Shown here in pieces: positions 6,096 to 14,744 of a DNA stretch of 37,017 bases. The translations under genes were made by a program, and so were the position numbers. A model generated the notes under the pieces. It worked only from the letters and a program-made list of their open reading frames with translations, did no database searches and was not told where the DNA came from. The stretch lies in IMG/VR virus record IMGVR_UViG_3300033143_006648, positions 1 through 37,017 of that record; one strand, 5' to 3'. The DNA comes from a virus. Numbering within the stretch: position 1 is the first letter of the stretch; every line of letters starts with the position of its first letter.

Positions 6096-6635
6096 ATGGC
6101 AAAAAAGAAAAAGAAAAAGAAAAAACCGGGGAGGCCCAAAGTAACAAAAGAGCAACTCCAAACATGGCTTGATGAAATACGCCCTTTTTTAGTTGGAGGA
6201 TGTACTTTAAGAGGTTCTTTAGACAGAGCGGGATTATTGAAACATAAAGACACGGTGTATGAAAATTACAAGCTAGGAGGGTGGTTTTCCGACAAAATAG
6301 ACGAATATCAAGCAATTCTTGGAGAGCACGTCAACGAGTCTTTCCATGATTTAGTTGCATTAATAAAAACTAAAATCAAACAAGAAAAAATCCTCTCAAG
6401 AGATGAAATAAGAATTTTAGAATTTGTCGCTGAAAAACACAGAACATCTCAACCGTTCTTTGTTTCTCGAGTCGAGACAGCGAAGGCCAAAGAAGAAGAT
6501 TTTGGTAAAGTTGTGGAGCGACCTACAATTGAGGTGAATTTAATAGAAGATGGAAAACCAAAGAAAAAAAAGGCCAAAGATAAAGTTCAACCCGACGCGA
6601 AAGCAGGGGAGAGCGTGGAGAGCCCTGAGGGATAA
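6096..6635 (+). CDS. terS: Terminase small subunit (TerS)
   Basis: A 179-residue protein directly upstream of TerL, the usual TerS position. A run of eight lysines and PGRPKVTKEQL precede a helix-turn-helix-like segment (TLRGSLDRAGLLKHKDTVYE), then helices resembling the oligomerisation core, and a Lys-rich tail. TerS binds the packaging initiation site and presents DNA to TerL. The last 86 bases also encode the TerL N-terminus in another frame, so the Lys-rich tail may be shaped by that overlap. The identification rests on position plus the helix-turn-helix, not on strong sequence identity. Confidence 0.75.
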   Translation: MAKKKKKKKKPGRPKVTKEQLQTWLDEIRPFLVGGCTLRGSLDRAGLLKHKDTVYENYKLGGWFSDKIDEYQAILGEHVNESFHDLVALIKTKIKQEKILSRDEIRILEFVAEKHRTSQPFFVSRVETAKAKEEDFGKVVERPTIEVNLIEDGKPKKKKAKDKVQPDAKAGESVESPEG

Positions 6636-7995
6636 CGTAACAACCGAGATTCTATTCGGAGGTGGAGCAGGTGGCGGTAAAACAACGCTAGCCTGTGCAT
6701 GGCTTGTTATTATGGCCGAAGCATACCCCGGGTCCCGTTGGCTTATTGGAAGAAAAGAATTGAAACGCCTCAAGCAATCTGTATTAGTTACCCTATTCGA
6801 TTTATTCAGTGAGTGGGGATTTCGTGCCGGTGTTCACTATAAATACGTGTCGGGCCAAGAATCCAAGATCGTTTTTAGTAATGGTCCCGATCCAAAAGAC
6901 ACTTTTAAGCATGGAAGTGAATTTATATTAATGGATTTAGCACATAAGCCGACAGATCCGGATTACGAGCGCTTAGGATCAACTGAGTTTACCGGAGCAT
7001 TTATTGAGGAAGCGTCGGAGGTTCCCCCTAGAGCAAAAGAAGTTATTGCGACACGTCTCCGATACAGAATTGACGAGTTCGGATTAATCCCTAAATTACT
7101 TCTTACTTGCAACCCACACAAAGGGTATTTATATCGGCAATTCTATAAACCTTGGAAGGCGGGGAAACTAAAACCATATAGAGCCTTCATCAGAGCGCTT
7201 GTAACAGACAATCCTCACATCTCACCTCGATATACAGAGGCATTGAAGAAACTGAAAGATAAGGTCCTTAGAGCACGCCTACTCTTAGGTGACTGGGAGT
7301 ATGCCGACGATGATTTGGCGCTATTTGTCTATGATGCCTTAGTGGATATGTTCACTAATGAAATCTTTTCCGACGAAGAAGAAGAAAAAGAAGCGATTGA
7401 ATATCTTACTTGCGACGTCGCCCGAAAGGGTCGGGATAAGGCGGTAATAATGCGGTGGAAGGGTCTGAAAGTGATCGAAATTGTCACATATGATGTGTCA
7501 TTAATGCCGACACTGGAAACCGAAATATTAGTATTGTCGCAGAAGCATAAAATTCCACGGTCTAGGATCGTTGTAGATGAAGATGGAATCGGCGGAGGAG
7601 TGGTGGATCATTTGAAATGCAAAGGCTTTGTCGGAAACGCCACGCCAATAGATGAGAGAAGTGAAAAAGATAAGCGGGAGGTTGAATTTAAAATTAACTA
7701 TAAAAATCTTCGCGCGCAATGCTATTATGAATTAGCGGAAACTGTAAATGATCGAATTTTAGGTATTGAAACCGACAGTACAGTAATCCAAGATGAAATT
7801 ATTGAGGAATTGGAACAAATTAAAGCGGTTGATGTCGATAAAGATGCGAAATTAAAAATAATCGCCAAAGATGATATAAAAGCGCAGATTGGGAGGTCTC
7901 CCGACTACGCTGACGCCTTAATGATGAGGATGTATTTTGAGTTAAAGCCGGAGAAAAAGAAGGCTAGAATGAGAAGTACAAATCCACTAGGATAG
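6550..7995 (+). CDS. terL: Terminase large subunit (TerL)
   Basis: A 481-residue packaging motor. Residues about 13-20 (FNPTRKQG) are the usual adenine-binding N-terminus, Walker A is GGGAGGGKTT at 37-46, Walker B is GAFIEEAS at 149-156, and the coupling motif is LLTCNP at 184-189. The nuclease domain shows TCDVARKGRD (Asp289), VVDEDGIGGG (Asp343) and SPDYADAL (Asp452, Asp455), the acidic residues of the RNase H-like fold. Because residues before Walker A belong to the family, the 86-base overlap with terS is real and not a miscalled start. Length is normal for the family, which includes headful-packaging enzymes. Confidence 0.96.
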   Translation: MENQRKKRPKIKFNPTRKQGRAWRALRDNVTTEILFGGGAGGGKTTLACAWLVIMAEAYPGSRWLIGRKELKRLKQSVLVTLFDLFSEWGFRAGVHYKYVSGQESKIVFSNGPDPKDTFKHGSEFILMDLAHKPTDPDYERLGSTEFTGAFIEEASEVPPRAKEVIATRLRYRIDEFGLIPKLLLTCNPHKGYLYRQFYKPWKAGKLKPYRAFIRALVTDNPHISPRYTEALKKLKDKVLRARLLLGDWEYADDDLALFVYDALVDMFTNEIFSDEEEEKEAIEYLTCDVARKGRDKAVIMRWKGLKVIEIVTYDVSLMPTLETEILVLSQKHKIPRSRIVVDEDGIGGGVVDHLKCKGFVGNATPIDERSEKDKREVEFKINYKNLRAQCYYELAETVNDRILGIETDSTVIQDEIIEELEQIKAVDVDKDAKLKIIAKDDIKAQIGRSPDYADALMMRMYFELKPEKKKARMRSTNPLG

Positions 7996-8004
7996 TGATA
8001 TACT
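7996..8004 (+). promoter_or_regulatory. Extended -10 element before the portal gene
   Basis: TGATATACT is an extended -10 (TGn followed by TATACT, 5/6 match) ending 6 bases before the portal ATG, which has no Shine-Dalgarno. A transcript from it would begin at about the start codon. There is no clear -35, as allowed for extended -10 promoters. Confidence 0.35.
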
Positions 8005-8010
8005 AAAATT

Positions 8011-9483
8011 ATGGCCACTAAAAAAGAAGAAAAAGCGGTAGTCACATTTGATACTCCAAAGGAATTTCCAACAACTAAACAGGCCGACAGGTTGTCTGAC
8101 TACGTTTATTTTTTCCAATTATTCGAAGGTGCTCACTTCGAGGCTTTCAAATTAAGAATCAGTGACAAAGAGTTTAACCTCGCCTACTCCAAACTAAAAT
8201 ATATATATATAAACTTCGCCGGAATGATCTCTCGAATCGTTGCCGATATGCTTTTTGGAGAGCCGGTTAAACCATTTGTTGAGGAAAAAGATACACAGCA
8301 ATGGCTTGAGGATTTGTGGAAGGAAAACAAATTAAACATTCAGTTGTACGAAAATTCACTAGATAATTCCGCCAAGGGTGACGCGGTGTTTAAGCTCCGA
8401 GTCGGGAAAAGAAGAAAAAATGATAAAAAGAACACAGTTATAATCGAACAGGTCCCGGCAAATATTTATTTCCCTCATGTTGACGGCTTCAATGTTTCCG
8501 CCGAGCCCGATGTTAAAGAATTAGCTTGGGTTATCGAGTCGGGTAAAAACAAATATCTGAGACGAGAGATCCACGAAGTTGGAAAAATCACTAATGAATT
8601 ATGGCTAATGAAAGGCCCAAAACTTGAAAAGAAAGTTGATTTTAGCGAAATTAACCTAGACATTAAAGAGACTGAATTGACCAAAATCGATCGGCATTTG
8701 CTTATTCACATCCCTAACTGGAAAACCGGGAGCAAACATTTTGGATATAGTGACTACCACGATTTAGATTCTATTTTCTTCGCAATAAACAACAGAGTTT
8801 CAAAGAATGACGGTGTTCTCGATACCCACACAGATCCGTTCTTAATGGTCCCGGAGGGTGTGATAGGAGAAGATGGAAAAGTTAAGAAAGACGGCCGTGT
8901 TATTGAGATGGGAGAGGGAGAGGAAGGAAAACCTGAATATATAGTCTGGGATGCTTCACTAGAGAATGCATTTAAGCAAATCGACAAATTAGTTGAGTTC
9001 ATGTTTATGGTCGGAGAGGTTTCACCGGACGTTCTCGGTATGGGTAAGGGTCAAAGCGACAGCGGAAGGGCCCTTAAATTCAAGCTAATGCGCACAATTG
9101 CCAAGGTAAACAGGAAAAAGCTCTATTATGATCCAAATATTAAAGAAATCGCCTTAGTTGCCGAAATGCTATCTAAAAAACACAATGCCCCGGTCGGAGG
9201 GAAAGTGTTTAAAGGTGAACCCAAACAACCTGAATTGAAATGGCAAGACGGCCTTCCAAGTGATGAGGTTGAAACAGCCACCGTACTAACACAGGAAATG
9301 GATGCCGGAATAACAAGCCAAATTCAAGGAATAATGGAAGCACATCAGGTTGACAAAGAAACCGCTGAAATCATTGCAAAGCAAATAAACGAGGAGAATA
9401 AAGCATCAATGCCCGCACCGCTTGATCCAAAAAGAAACCCCTTTGCCAATAAGGAGGATGACGATGAACCTCCGAAAAAGTAG
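8011..9483 (+). CDS. Portal protein, SPP1 gp6-like family
   Basis: A 490-residue protein at the portal position after TerL. The N-terminal region with NFAGMISRIVADMLFGEPV (about 69-87), the stem-proximal YSDYHDLDSIFFAINNRVSK, the GVSPDVLGMG-like VSPDVLGMGKGQSDSGRALK (about 342-360) and the C-terminal crown with an acidic tail (KEDDDEPPKK) match SPP1-type portals of phages with Gram-positive-style morphogenesis. The portal dodecamer is the DNA channel and nucleates the procapsid. No Shine-Dalgarno precedes the ATG. Confidence 0.93.
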   Translation: MATKKEEKAVVTFDTPKEFPTTKQADRLSDYVYFFQLFEGAHFEAFKLRISDKEFNLAYSKLKYIYINFAGMISRIVADMLFGEPVKPFVEEKDTQQWLEDLWKENKLNIQLYENSLDNSAKGDAVFKLRVGKRRKNDKKNTVIIEQVPANIYFPHVDGFNVSAEPDVKELAWVIESGKNKYLRREIHEVGKITNELWLMKGPKLEKKVDFSEINLDIKETELTKIDRHLLIHIPNWKTGSKHFGYSDYHDLDSIFFAINNRVSKNDGVLDTHTDPFLMVPEGVIGEDGKVKKDGRVIEMGEGEEGKPEYIVWDASLENAFKQIDKLVEFMFMVGEVSPDVLGMGKGQSDSGRALKFKLMRTIAKVNRKKLYYDPNIKEIALVAEMLSKKHNAPVGGKVFKGEPKQPELKWQDGLPSDEVETATVLTQEMDAGITSQIQGIMEAHQVDKETAEIIAKQINEENKASMPAPLDPKRNPFANKEDDDEPPKK

Positions 9484-9493
9484 GAGGTAAATT

Positions 9494-10381
9494 ATGTCAA
9501 GCTTATACCCGAAATCCGTAGAAGTAGAAAAAGAGCAATTAATTGAATTGGCCCGCTTTTTTACAAAATCCAAAAGCCGAATACTGTCGGAAGTAACCAC
9601 CGCCACTAGTTTCGGAGTTAAAAACCGGAAGGCAATAATCAAGCAAATCGATCAAATCTTACTCGAGCTTGGTAAAGACATTCAAGGCTTCCTAGATAAA
9701 AATGTCCCCCCCTTTTACAAAGATGGTGCCGACCATGCTGTCCGACAGTTAAAAAATGTCGGGGTTAAATTGCGGGTTACTAAAAATTTCAATCAACTCC
9801 ACAAAGATTCGATCGTTGCATTGATCGATAGCACCTTCGCATCTTACGCAGAGGCCATCACCGGGGTAAAAAGATCCGCGAATCGTTTGTTAGATGTGGC
9901 AAAACAGGAATTGGTACAACAAGAGATCGCTCATGGTGTCGTCACAGGCGATGCGCTGAGGACCGTCAGGCGCAATATAAAAGGTCTTTTAGTAGAAGAT
10001 GGATTACCTGCCCTTATTGATAAAGCGGGGCGTAAATGGGAGCTAGATCGTTATTCGGAAATGCTCTTTAGAACTAAAACGTCTGAGGCTAGAAATCTCG
10101 GTCTTGCTAACCGGATGGTGGAAAATGGCTATGATCTCGTACAAGTAAGCTCTCACGGTGCGACCGACGTTTGCGGACCTTGGGAGGGAAAGATTTTAAG
10201 TGTTACCGGAGACAATAAAAAATATCCGTCAGTGGCGGAAGCAACTGAGGCGGGCCTTTTCCATCCGAATTGCCGACACGTAATAAATACCCTGATCCCC
10301 AGTGTTGCTAAAAAGACGAGAGCATATGACCCCAATTCAGGCCAGTTAATTAAGAAATCAGGGGAGAGTTTGAAAAGATAG
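9494..10381 (+). CDS. Minor head / head morphogenesis protein
   Basis: A 295-residue protein following the portal. The C-terminal part contains TKTSEARNLGLANRMVENGY, then a motif block GATDVCGPWEGKILSVTG, YPSVAEATEAG and LFHPNCRHVIN, which is the Cys/His signature of the SPP1 gp7 / Mu gpF minor capsid family. The family is packaged in small copy number and may protect or help eject DNA. The start has a canonical GGAGG Shine-Dalgarno 7 bases upstream. The Cys and two His suggest a bound metal. Confidence 0.9.
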   Translation: MSSLYPKSVEVEKEQLIELARFFTKSKSRILSEVTTATSFGVKNRKAIIKQIDQILLELGKDIQGFLDKNVPPFYKDGADHAVRQLKNVGVKLRVTKNFNQLHKDSIVALIDSTFASYAEAITGVKRSANRLLDVAKQELVQQEIAHGVVTGDALRTVRRNIKGLLVEDGLPALIDKAGRKWELDRYSEMLFRTKTSEARNLGLANRMVENGYDLVQVSSHGATDVCGPWEGKILSVTGDNKKYPSVAEATEAGLFHPNCRHVINTLIPSVAKKTRAYDPNSGQLIKKSGESLKR

Positions 10382-10410
10382 TTGACAAGTCTTTGTAATG
10401 TGTTAATAAT
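10382..10410 (+). promoter_or_regulatory. Sigma70-like promoter before the scaffold gene
   Basis: TTGACA (10382-10387), a 17-base spacer and AATAAT (10405-10410, 5/6) lie immediately after the minor head gene stop. This near-consensus promoter would boost scaffold and coat protein mRNA relative to portal, matching the high copy number those proteins need. Transcription would start about 15 bases before the short frame at 10434. Confidence 0.65.
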
Positions 10411-10433
10411 TATAGCTAGATACTTTAACATCA

Positions 10434-10496
10434 ATGTCAAAGTATTCTAAAGCGGAGATGCACCGCGATACCAAACAGCAAGAATACGATGGCTAA
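10434..10496 (+). CDS. Possible 20-residue leader peptide before scaffold
   Basis: A short frame, MSKYSKAEMHRDTKQQEYDG, whose stop overlaps the scaffold start by a few bases (the scaffold ATG lies within its last codons). It is the first ATG after the promoter. It could be a leader whose translation is coupled to the scaffold gene, which has no Shine-Dalgarno of its own. Such short frames also arise by chance, so confidence is low. Confidence 0.3.
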   Translation: MSKYSKAEMHRDTKQQEYDG

Positions 10497-11160
10497 AGAT
10501 CCAAAAGAAAATAAGAAAAAAGGAGACCCACCGAAAGATGGTGAGTTGGATTTATCCAAACTAAGCGATGAGCAGTTGAACAAAGTGCTCGAGGACCCTA
10601 GAATCTGGAAAACCCCGCGTTTAAAGAAACTTCGAAAAGATTCAAAAGATCTCAAGAAGCGGAAAGAGGCGGACGAAGAAGCAGAGAAGGATTCGCTTAA
10701 GAAAAAAGGTGAATTCGAAACGCTTCAAAAGAAAACTCAGAAAAAACTTGACAAAGCTAATAAGCGAAATGAAGATCTCATTATTAATAATAAGATCATC
10801 AGTGAGGCAAATAAAAAGGGTATTTCAGATACCGATGCCGTAACAAAACTTATTGATCGGGGTGACATCAAAATCGACGAAGATGGGAAAGTCACCGGAA
10901 TCACCGAAGCAGTTGACAGTTTGATCGAGTCCAAACCTTATTTGAAAACCGGCGAAGCAAGTGTCGGTAACCCAACGAGTCCGGGAGAGGGCGGAGAAGA
11001 GGCGGGAACTGGTAAATTTACATTATCACAAATTCGAGATAGCAAGTTCTATCAAGACAATCGTGAGGCTATTCAAAAAGCTCAGGTTGAAGGTAATATA
11101 ATTGACGACAGACCAACGGCTTCCCCAGTAGTTCAAACTCCACCCAAGAAAGACGAGTAG
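10489..11160 (+). CDS. Capsid scaffolding protein
   Basis: A 223-residue, very hydrophilic protein placed between minor head and coat protein, the normal scaffold position. A Lys/Glu-rich coiled coil spans about 40-105 (including KKKGEFETLQKKTQKKLDK), followed by a conserved-looking block KGISDTDAVTKLIDRGDIKI, DGKVTGITEAVDSLIESKPY, and a Pro/Gly-rich linker leading to a short C-terminal helix (REAIQKAQVEG), as in GP20/DUF4355-like minor structural or scaffold proteins. It would direct coat assembly and then leave the procapsid. Confidence 0.85.
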   Translation: MAKDPKENKKKGDPPKDGELDLSKLSDEQLNKVLEDPRIWKTPRLKKLRKDSKDLKKRKEADEEAEKDSLKKKGEFETLQKKTQKKLDKANKRNEDLIINNKIISEANKKGISDTDAVTKLIDRGDIKIDEDGKVTGITEAVDSLIESKPYLKTGEASVGNPTSPGEGGEEAGTGKFTLSQIRDSKFYQDNREAIQKAQVEGNIIDDRPTASPVVQTPPKKDE

Positions 11161-11203
11161 GGTCACCTTCGAACTTCTCCACTAGACGGAGGTGAATATA
11201 TAG

Positions 11204-12124
11204 ATGAGTCCAAATTTTACACCAACAACTGACGCAAACGCGATACCTACGGTTATCGCGCAAGAGGTCATCCGACAATTTCCGGGGTACATGAATCTAG
11301 CCAAATTCGTTTCTAACGATGTTGACTGGACCGGGAAAGATTTCGCAACATATGGAGATACGCTTGACATTGTTAAGCCGGGTAGTTTAACGGTTAAGAC
11401 CAAAACACCTGACACTCCTATGGTAACTCAGGCTCCTACCGCTGATAAAATTCAAGTTGACTTGAATCAGCATAAGTATATCGACGTCCTTGACGAAGAT
11501 ATTACTAAGATCTTGAGAAAGCCGAATCTACAAGAGGAATATGCCATGAGAATGGCTATCGAACTAGCTGAAAACGTAGAAGAGTTTTTACTCGGTTTAC
11601 ACGCTGGCATCGAGAACACTGTTTCTTGGGATGACACAAGTGAAACTACAATTGAATCTTCTTATTTGGCAATTAGGTCTTATTTCGCAAGAAATAAAGT
11701 ACCTTTGCAAATGACAAAAGGTTTCTTTGCAGACACTAGTATTGTTGATGAGCTTTTGACCGTTGATAAATATACAAGTGATGACTTCCTTCAAAAAGGA
11801 GCCATCTCAGAAGGAGCAATCCGAAAAGTGTATAATATCAACACTTTTGAAAGTCAATTGATTCAAACTTCCGGATCTCCGGTTGCTTATCACAATATGG
11901 CTTTGACTAAGTGGGGTATGGTTCTTGTTAATAGACCTATGCCTCTGGACGGGAATGGAAAGGGAGTTACCCAAACCATAATGACCGATCCTAACACTGG
12001 TCTTGCATTCAGACTTACTGAGTCTTACTCACACGGCGATTTAGGTACCCGATTCTCAATTGACCTTCTTTATGGAGGCGCACTTGTGGATCAAAAACAC
12101 ATCGTTGAGGTTGAGAGCACTTAA
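11204..12124 (+). CDS. Major capsid protein, P22 coat-like (HK97 fold)
   Basis: A 306-residue protein with a strong Shine-Dalgarno (GGAGGTGA) and position after the scaffold. The opening (DANAIPTVIAQEVIRQFPGY) and DTLDIVKPGSLTVKT, KYIDVLDEDI and the later IRKVYNINTFESQ block match P22-type coat proteins, which have the HK97 fold and do not depend on a cleaved N-terminal delta domain. The C-terminal half (GLAFRLTESYSHGDLGTRF) is the usual A-domain strand region. It is followed by two hairpins, so expression is probably insulated from the cassette downstream. Confidence 0.88.
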   Translation: MSPNFTPTTDANAIPTVIAQEVIRQFPGYMNLAKFVSNDVDWTGKDFATYGDTLDIVKPGSLTVKTKTPDTPMVTQAPTADKIQVDLNQHKYIDVLDEDITKILRKPNLQEEYAMRMAIELAENVEEFLLGLHAGIENTVSWDDTSETTIESSYLAIRSYFARNKVPLQMTKGFFADTSIVDELLTVDKYTSDDFLQKGAISEGAIRKVYNINTFESQLIQTSGSPVAYHNMALTKWGMVLVNRPMPLDGNGKGVTQTIMTDPNTGLAFRLTESYSHGDLGTRFSIDLLYGGALVDQKHIVEVEST

Positions 12125-12140
12125 TTCGCGTAGCGATTAA
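12121..12140 (+). other. Small inverted repeat at the coat gene stop
   Basis: TTAAT(T)CGC and GCGATTAA form an 8-bp stem with one bulged T around a 3-base loop, beginning at the coat protein stop codon. Just upstream of the stronger terminator hairpin, it may act as an mRNA 3'-end stabiliser. Confidence 0.4.
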
Positions 12141-12154
12141 GTGACATTTTAAAA

Positions 12155-12182
12155 GGGAAGCCACCTTTCGGGGTGGTTTTCC
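12155..12182 (+). terminator. Rho-independent-type terminator after the coat gene
   Basis: GGGAAGCCACC (12155-12165) pairs with GGTGGTTTTCC (12172-12182) across a 6-base loop: 11 pairs including two G-U. An A-run precedes the stem, and the T-run lies inside the descending arm, as in phage bidirectional-looking terminators. It separates abundant head transcripts from the sugar-modification cassette, implying separate or reduced expression of the latter. Confidence 0.7.
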
Positions 12183-12210
12183 TATTTCGTTGCATGGTAA
12201 GATTGTTGTA

Positions 12211-13425
12211 ATGTTTTTCGTTAAAAACCCCTTCGGAAGAATAGTTTGCATAGATCAAAAGGAAAAGTTTGATTATTGGATGAAACAGGAAGGCTTCACT
12301 AAACCCACAAAGAAACAGGTCGAGGGTTGGCAAAAAGCCCGGGAGGAAGATTTTGAAGAAAAGAAACAAAGGCAATTAATGTCCAAAGAACATGGAGGCG
12401 GAGAGGTGTTTTTGGCTACGGTCCATGGAGGTAATGATGGTTATGGAATGGCCAGTGGAAATATATATAGAGAATTAATGAAGTTAGGCGTGAAGGTAAG
12501 TTATAAAAACCAAGATCAGAAGATAGGGCTATTGTTCCACGCTCCCTATTCGATTCTAAGGGTCGATTCTGCTTACCGGATACTCTATACCATGTTCGAG
12601 AGCTCTAAAATTCCGGATGACTGGAACGAATACCTAAAAACAGCGGAAAAAGTAATTGTCCCATCAACCTTTTGCAAAGAAGTTTTTAAGAAAGCGGGAA
12701 TTGACGCTGATGTGGTCCCTCTAGGTTATGACTCCCGATTCTTCAAATACCATAAAAGAGAAAATAAGCGGAAAGCCAGAAAGACATTTAATTTTTTACA
12801 CTACAACGCTTTCAATATAAGAAAAGGATTTATCGAAGTAGTTAAGGCATTCACAGAGGAATTTGAAGTGGATGAACCGGTGAAAATGATCTTTAAGACA
12901 AATCTCAGAAAACCCCCAATTCCATTTGTAAAAGAGAAGTACCCAAACATTGAAGTAATAAGTGAAGAAATGCCGGTCTATAAACTTGCGGAGCTTTGCA
13001 ATCAATCCGACTGTTTTGTTTTCCCCTCGAGGGGTGAGGGGTTCGGGGTTACCCCACTTGAAGCCATGGCCACAGGGTTACCGACAATTGTTCCAAATGC
13101 CCACGGAATCAGTGAGTATTTCAATTCCCGGTATATGTATGAGGTAAATTCTGATGAGAGATGTCCCGGATTGTATTATCGATATAAAGGTCAAGACACC
13201 GGGGAGATGGTAGTTTGTGATGTAAAAGATCTTCGAAGGCAAATGAGATATATCTATGAACATCAGGAGGAAGCTTTGGAAAAGGGTAGAATGGCCTCAA
13301 AATACGTGAAGCAATATACTTACGCGAATACAGCAAAGATGTTAAAAAAGATTTTTGACGGTATAATGGAAAAGCCATTGCCAAAAAGAAAAAAAAGCAA
13401 TGTTTTAACACTAGAACTTATCTAG
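12211..13425 (+). CDS. GT4-family glycosyltransferase with phage-type N-terminal extension
   Basis: A 404-residue GT-B enzyme. Residues about 1-55 (FVKNPFGRIVCIDQKEKFDY... to a WQKAREE segment) form a short extension not expected in GT4 enzymes and resembling small phage proteins. The catalytic part has an N-terminal Rossmann-like half (FLATVHGGNDGYGMASGNIY) and the GT4 donor-site block FVFPSRGEGFGVTPLEAMAT at about 268-287 with the E-x7-E pattern. Such enzymes transfer a sugar from a nucleotide-sugar. No signal peptide or membrane span, so it acts in the cytosol. The ATG at 12211 is preferred to an upstream TTG; TAAGAT ends 7 bases before it. Confidence 0.9.
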   Translation: MFFVKNPFGRIVCIDQKEKFDYWMKQEGFTKPTKKQVEGWQKAREEDFEEKKQRQLMSKEHGGGEVFLATVHGGNDGYGMASGNIYRELMKLGVKVSYKNQDQKIGLLFHAPYSILRVDSAYRILYTMFESSKIPDDWNEYLKTAEKVIVPSTFCKEVFKKAGIDADVVPLGYDSRFFKYHKRENKRKARKTFNFLHYNAFNIRKGFIEVVKAFTEEFEVDEPVKMIFKTNLRKPPIPFVKEKYPNIEVISEEMPVYKLAELCNQSDCFVFPSRGEGFGVTPLEAMATGLPTIVPNAHGISEYFNSRYMYEVNSDERCPGLYYRYKGQDTGEMVVCDVKDLRRQMRYIYEHQEEALEKGRMASKYVKQYTYANTAKMLKKIFDGIMEKPLPKRKKSNVLTLELI

Positions 13426-13448
13426 GAATCGAAAAGGGGGTGATATAT

Positions 13449-13631
13449 ATGGACGCAAACCACAAAAAAAGACTTAACGAATTGAAGAAAAAAGGTGAAC
13501 TTTCTGCAACGGAGGAAAAAGAACTGAAAGGTTTAAAAGCTTACGAAGCTGAATGCAAAAAGAAACCTGCCAAAGCCAAGGTTGAAGAAAAGGAAGATGA
13601 GCCAAAAGCTGAGGAAAAAAAGAAAAAGTAA
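13449..13631 (+). CDS. Lys/Glu-rich hypothetical protein
   Basis: A 60-residue charged protein: DANHKKRLNELKKKGELSA, then helix-forming TEEKELKGLKAYEAECKKK and a disordered acidic/basic tail. It has one of the most typical GGGGGTG-N6-ATG start modules of the genome. It lies between two glycosyltransferase genes; function unknown. The LNELKKKGEL.ATEEKELKGLKAYE pattern is reminiscent of short phage helical adaptor segments. Confidence 0.6.
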   Translation: MDANHKKRLNELKKKGELSATEEKELKGLKAYEAECKKKPAKAKVEEKEDEPKAEEKKKK

Positions 13632-13633
13632 AA

Positions 13634-14740
13634 ATGAATGTGAAATATTGCGGTCCGGCTCTTGATTACTCAGGGTATGGAGAGGCGAACCGCCATGACA
13701 TAGGCGCCTTAACCAAGGTGGGTATTAATGTGATTGGGGAATATACCAAACATTGCCTTGAAATTGCCGAGTTCGGTGACTTAGGGCAATTAGCTCGTGA
13801 TTGTGCAAAAAAGACGGATGACTACAAAATCAAAATCTTGCACACTACTCCAAACATCTACGGGAGATTTACAGAGCCAGGAAAATACCACATAGGACGT
13901 ATATTTTGGGAAACTGACAAATTACCTCCTGACTTCGCCAATGGAGCGAGAATGTGCCAAGAGATCTGGACCGGAAGTGAGTTTAACGCTCAGGCAATTA
14001 GAAACGCCGGAGTTACCGACGTCCCCATATATATTATTCCGGAAGCAATAAGTACCCCGGCTCCAAAAGTAAAGAAATTTATTACTCCAAACAAAGAAAA
14101 TTACAAGTTTTATTCAATATTCGAGTGGACCGAAAGGAAGAACCCGGAAGCTTTACTAGAGGCATTCTGGCGAGAGTTTGAGGGTGTTCCTAATGTCTCA
14201 CTCACACTTAAGGCCTATGTAGACAATTTCACCCCGGAAAAGAGGAGAATGATTAAAGAGAAATTTGTCAAAGTCAAAGAAAGATTGGATCTCAAAAACT
14301 ACGCCCCGGTGTGGATTTACACCCATTTAATGAATCGGGAAGAAATGTATAAACTCCACAAAACTTTCAATTGTTATGTCTCTACCCATAGAGGAGAGGG
14401 TTGGGGAATTCCTCAAATGGAGGCTATGCTCATGGGCCGACCGGTGATTTCAACTAATTGCGGAGGAATCCATGAATATATAGAAGATGTCGCAAAACTT
14501 ATTCCTTACAAAATGGTCGGTGTTAAAAATGTCGACAGAAACGCGGTTTGGTATCTCCCGGATCAGAAATGGGCGGAAGTAGATATTACCGAATTTAGAA
14601 AAGCAATGAAATGGGCCTATGATAATCCGATGGAAGCGAGTAAATTAGGGAAGAAGGCGAGTAAGTTTGTAAAAAACAATTTCAGCCTGGAAGTGGTTGG
14701 GAATAAGATGAAAACTCGTCTTGGCCGAATCAAAATATAA
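13634..14740 (+). CDS. GT4-family glycosyltransferase
   Basis: A 368-residue GT-B enzyme. The N-terminal acceptor half includes YCGPALDYSGYGEANRHDIG, resembling family members with a GYG.A.R loop. The C-terminal donor half has STHRGEGWGIPQMEAMLMGR at about 250-269, with the glutamates of the GT4 E-x7-E motif, followed by PVISTNCGG. Length is typical. There is no membrane segment, so the substrate is probably cytosolic protein or a soluble precursor. It starts 3 bases after the preceding stop with no visible Shine-Dalgarno. Confidence 0.9.
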   Translation: MNVKYCGPALDYSGYGEANRHDIGALTKVGINVIGEYTKHCLEIAEFGDLGQLARDCAKKTDDYKIKILHTTPNIYGRFTEPGKYHIGRIFWETDKLPPDFANGARMCQEIWTGSEFNAQAIRNAGVTDVPIYIIPEAISTPAPKVKKFITPNKENYKFYSIFEWTERKNPEALLEAFWREFEGVPNVSLTLKAYVDNFTPEKRRMIKEKFVKVKERLDLKNYAPVWIYTHLMNREEMYKLHKTFNCYVSTHRGEGWGIPQMEAMLMGRPVISTNCGGIHEYIEDVAKLIPYKMVGVKNVDRNAVWYLPDQKWAEVDITEFRKAMKWAYDNPMEASKLGKKASKFVKNNFSLEVVGNKMKTRLGRIKI

Positions 14741-14744
14741 TATT

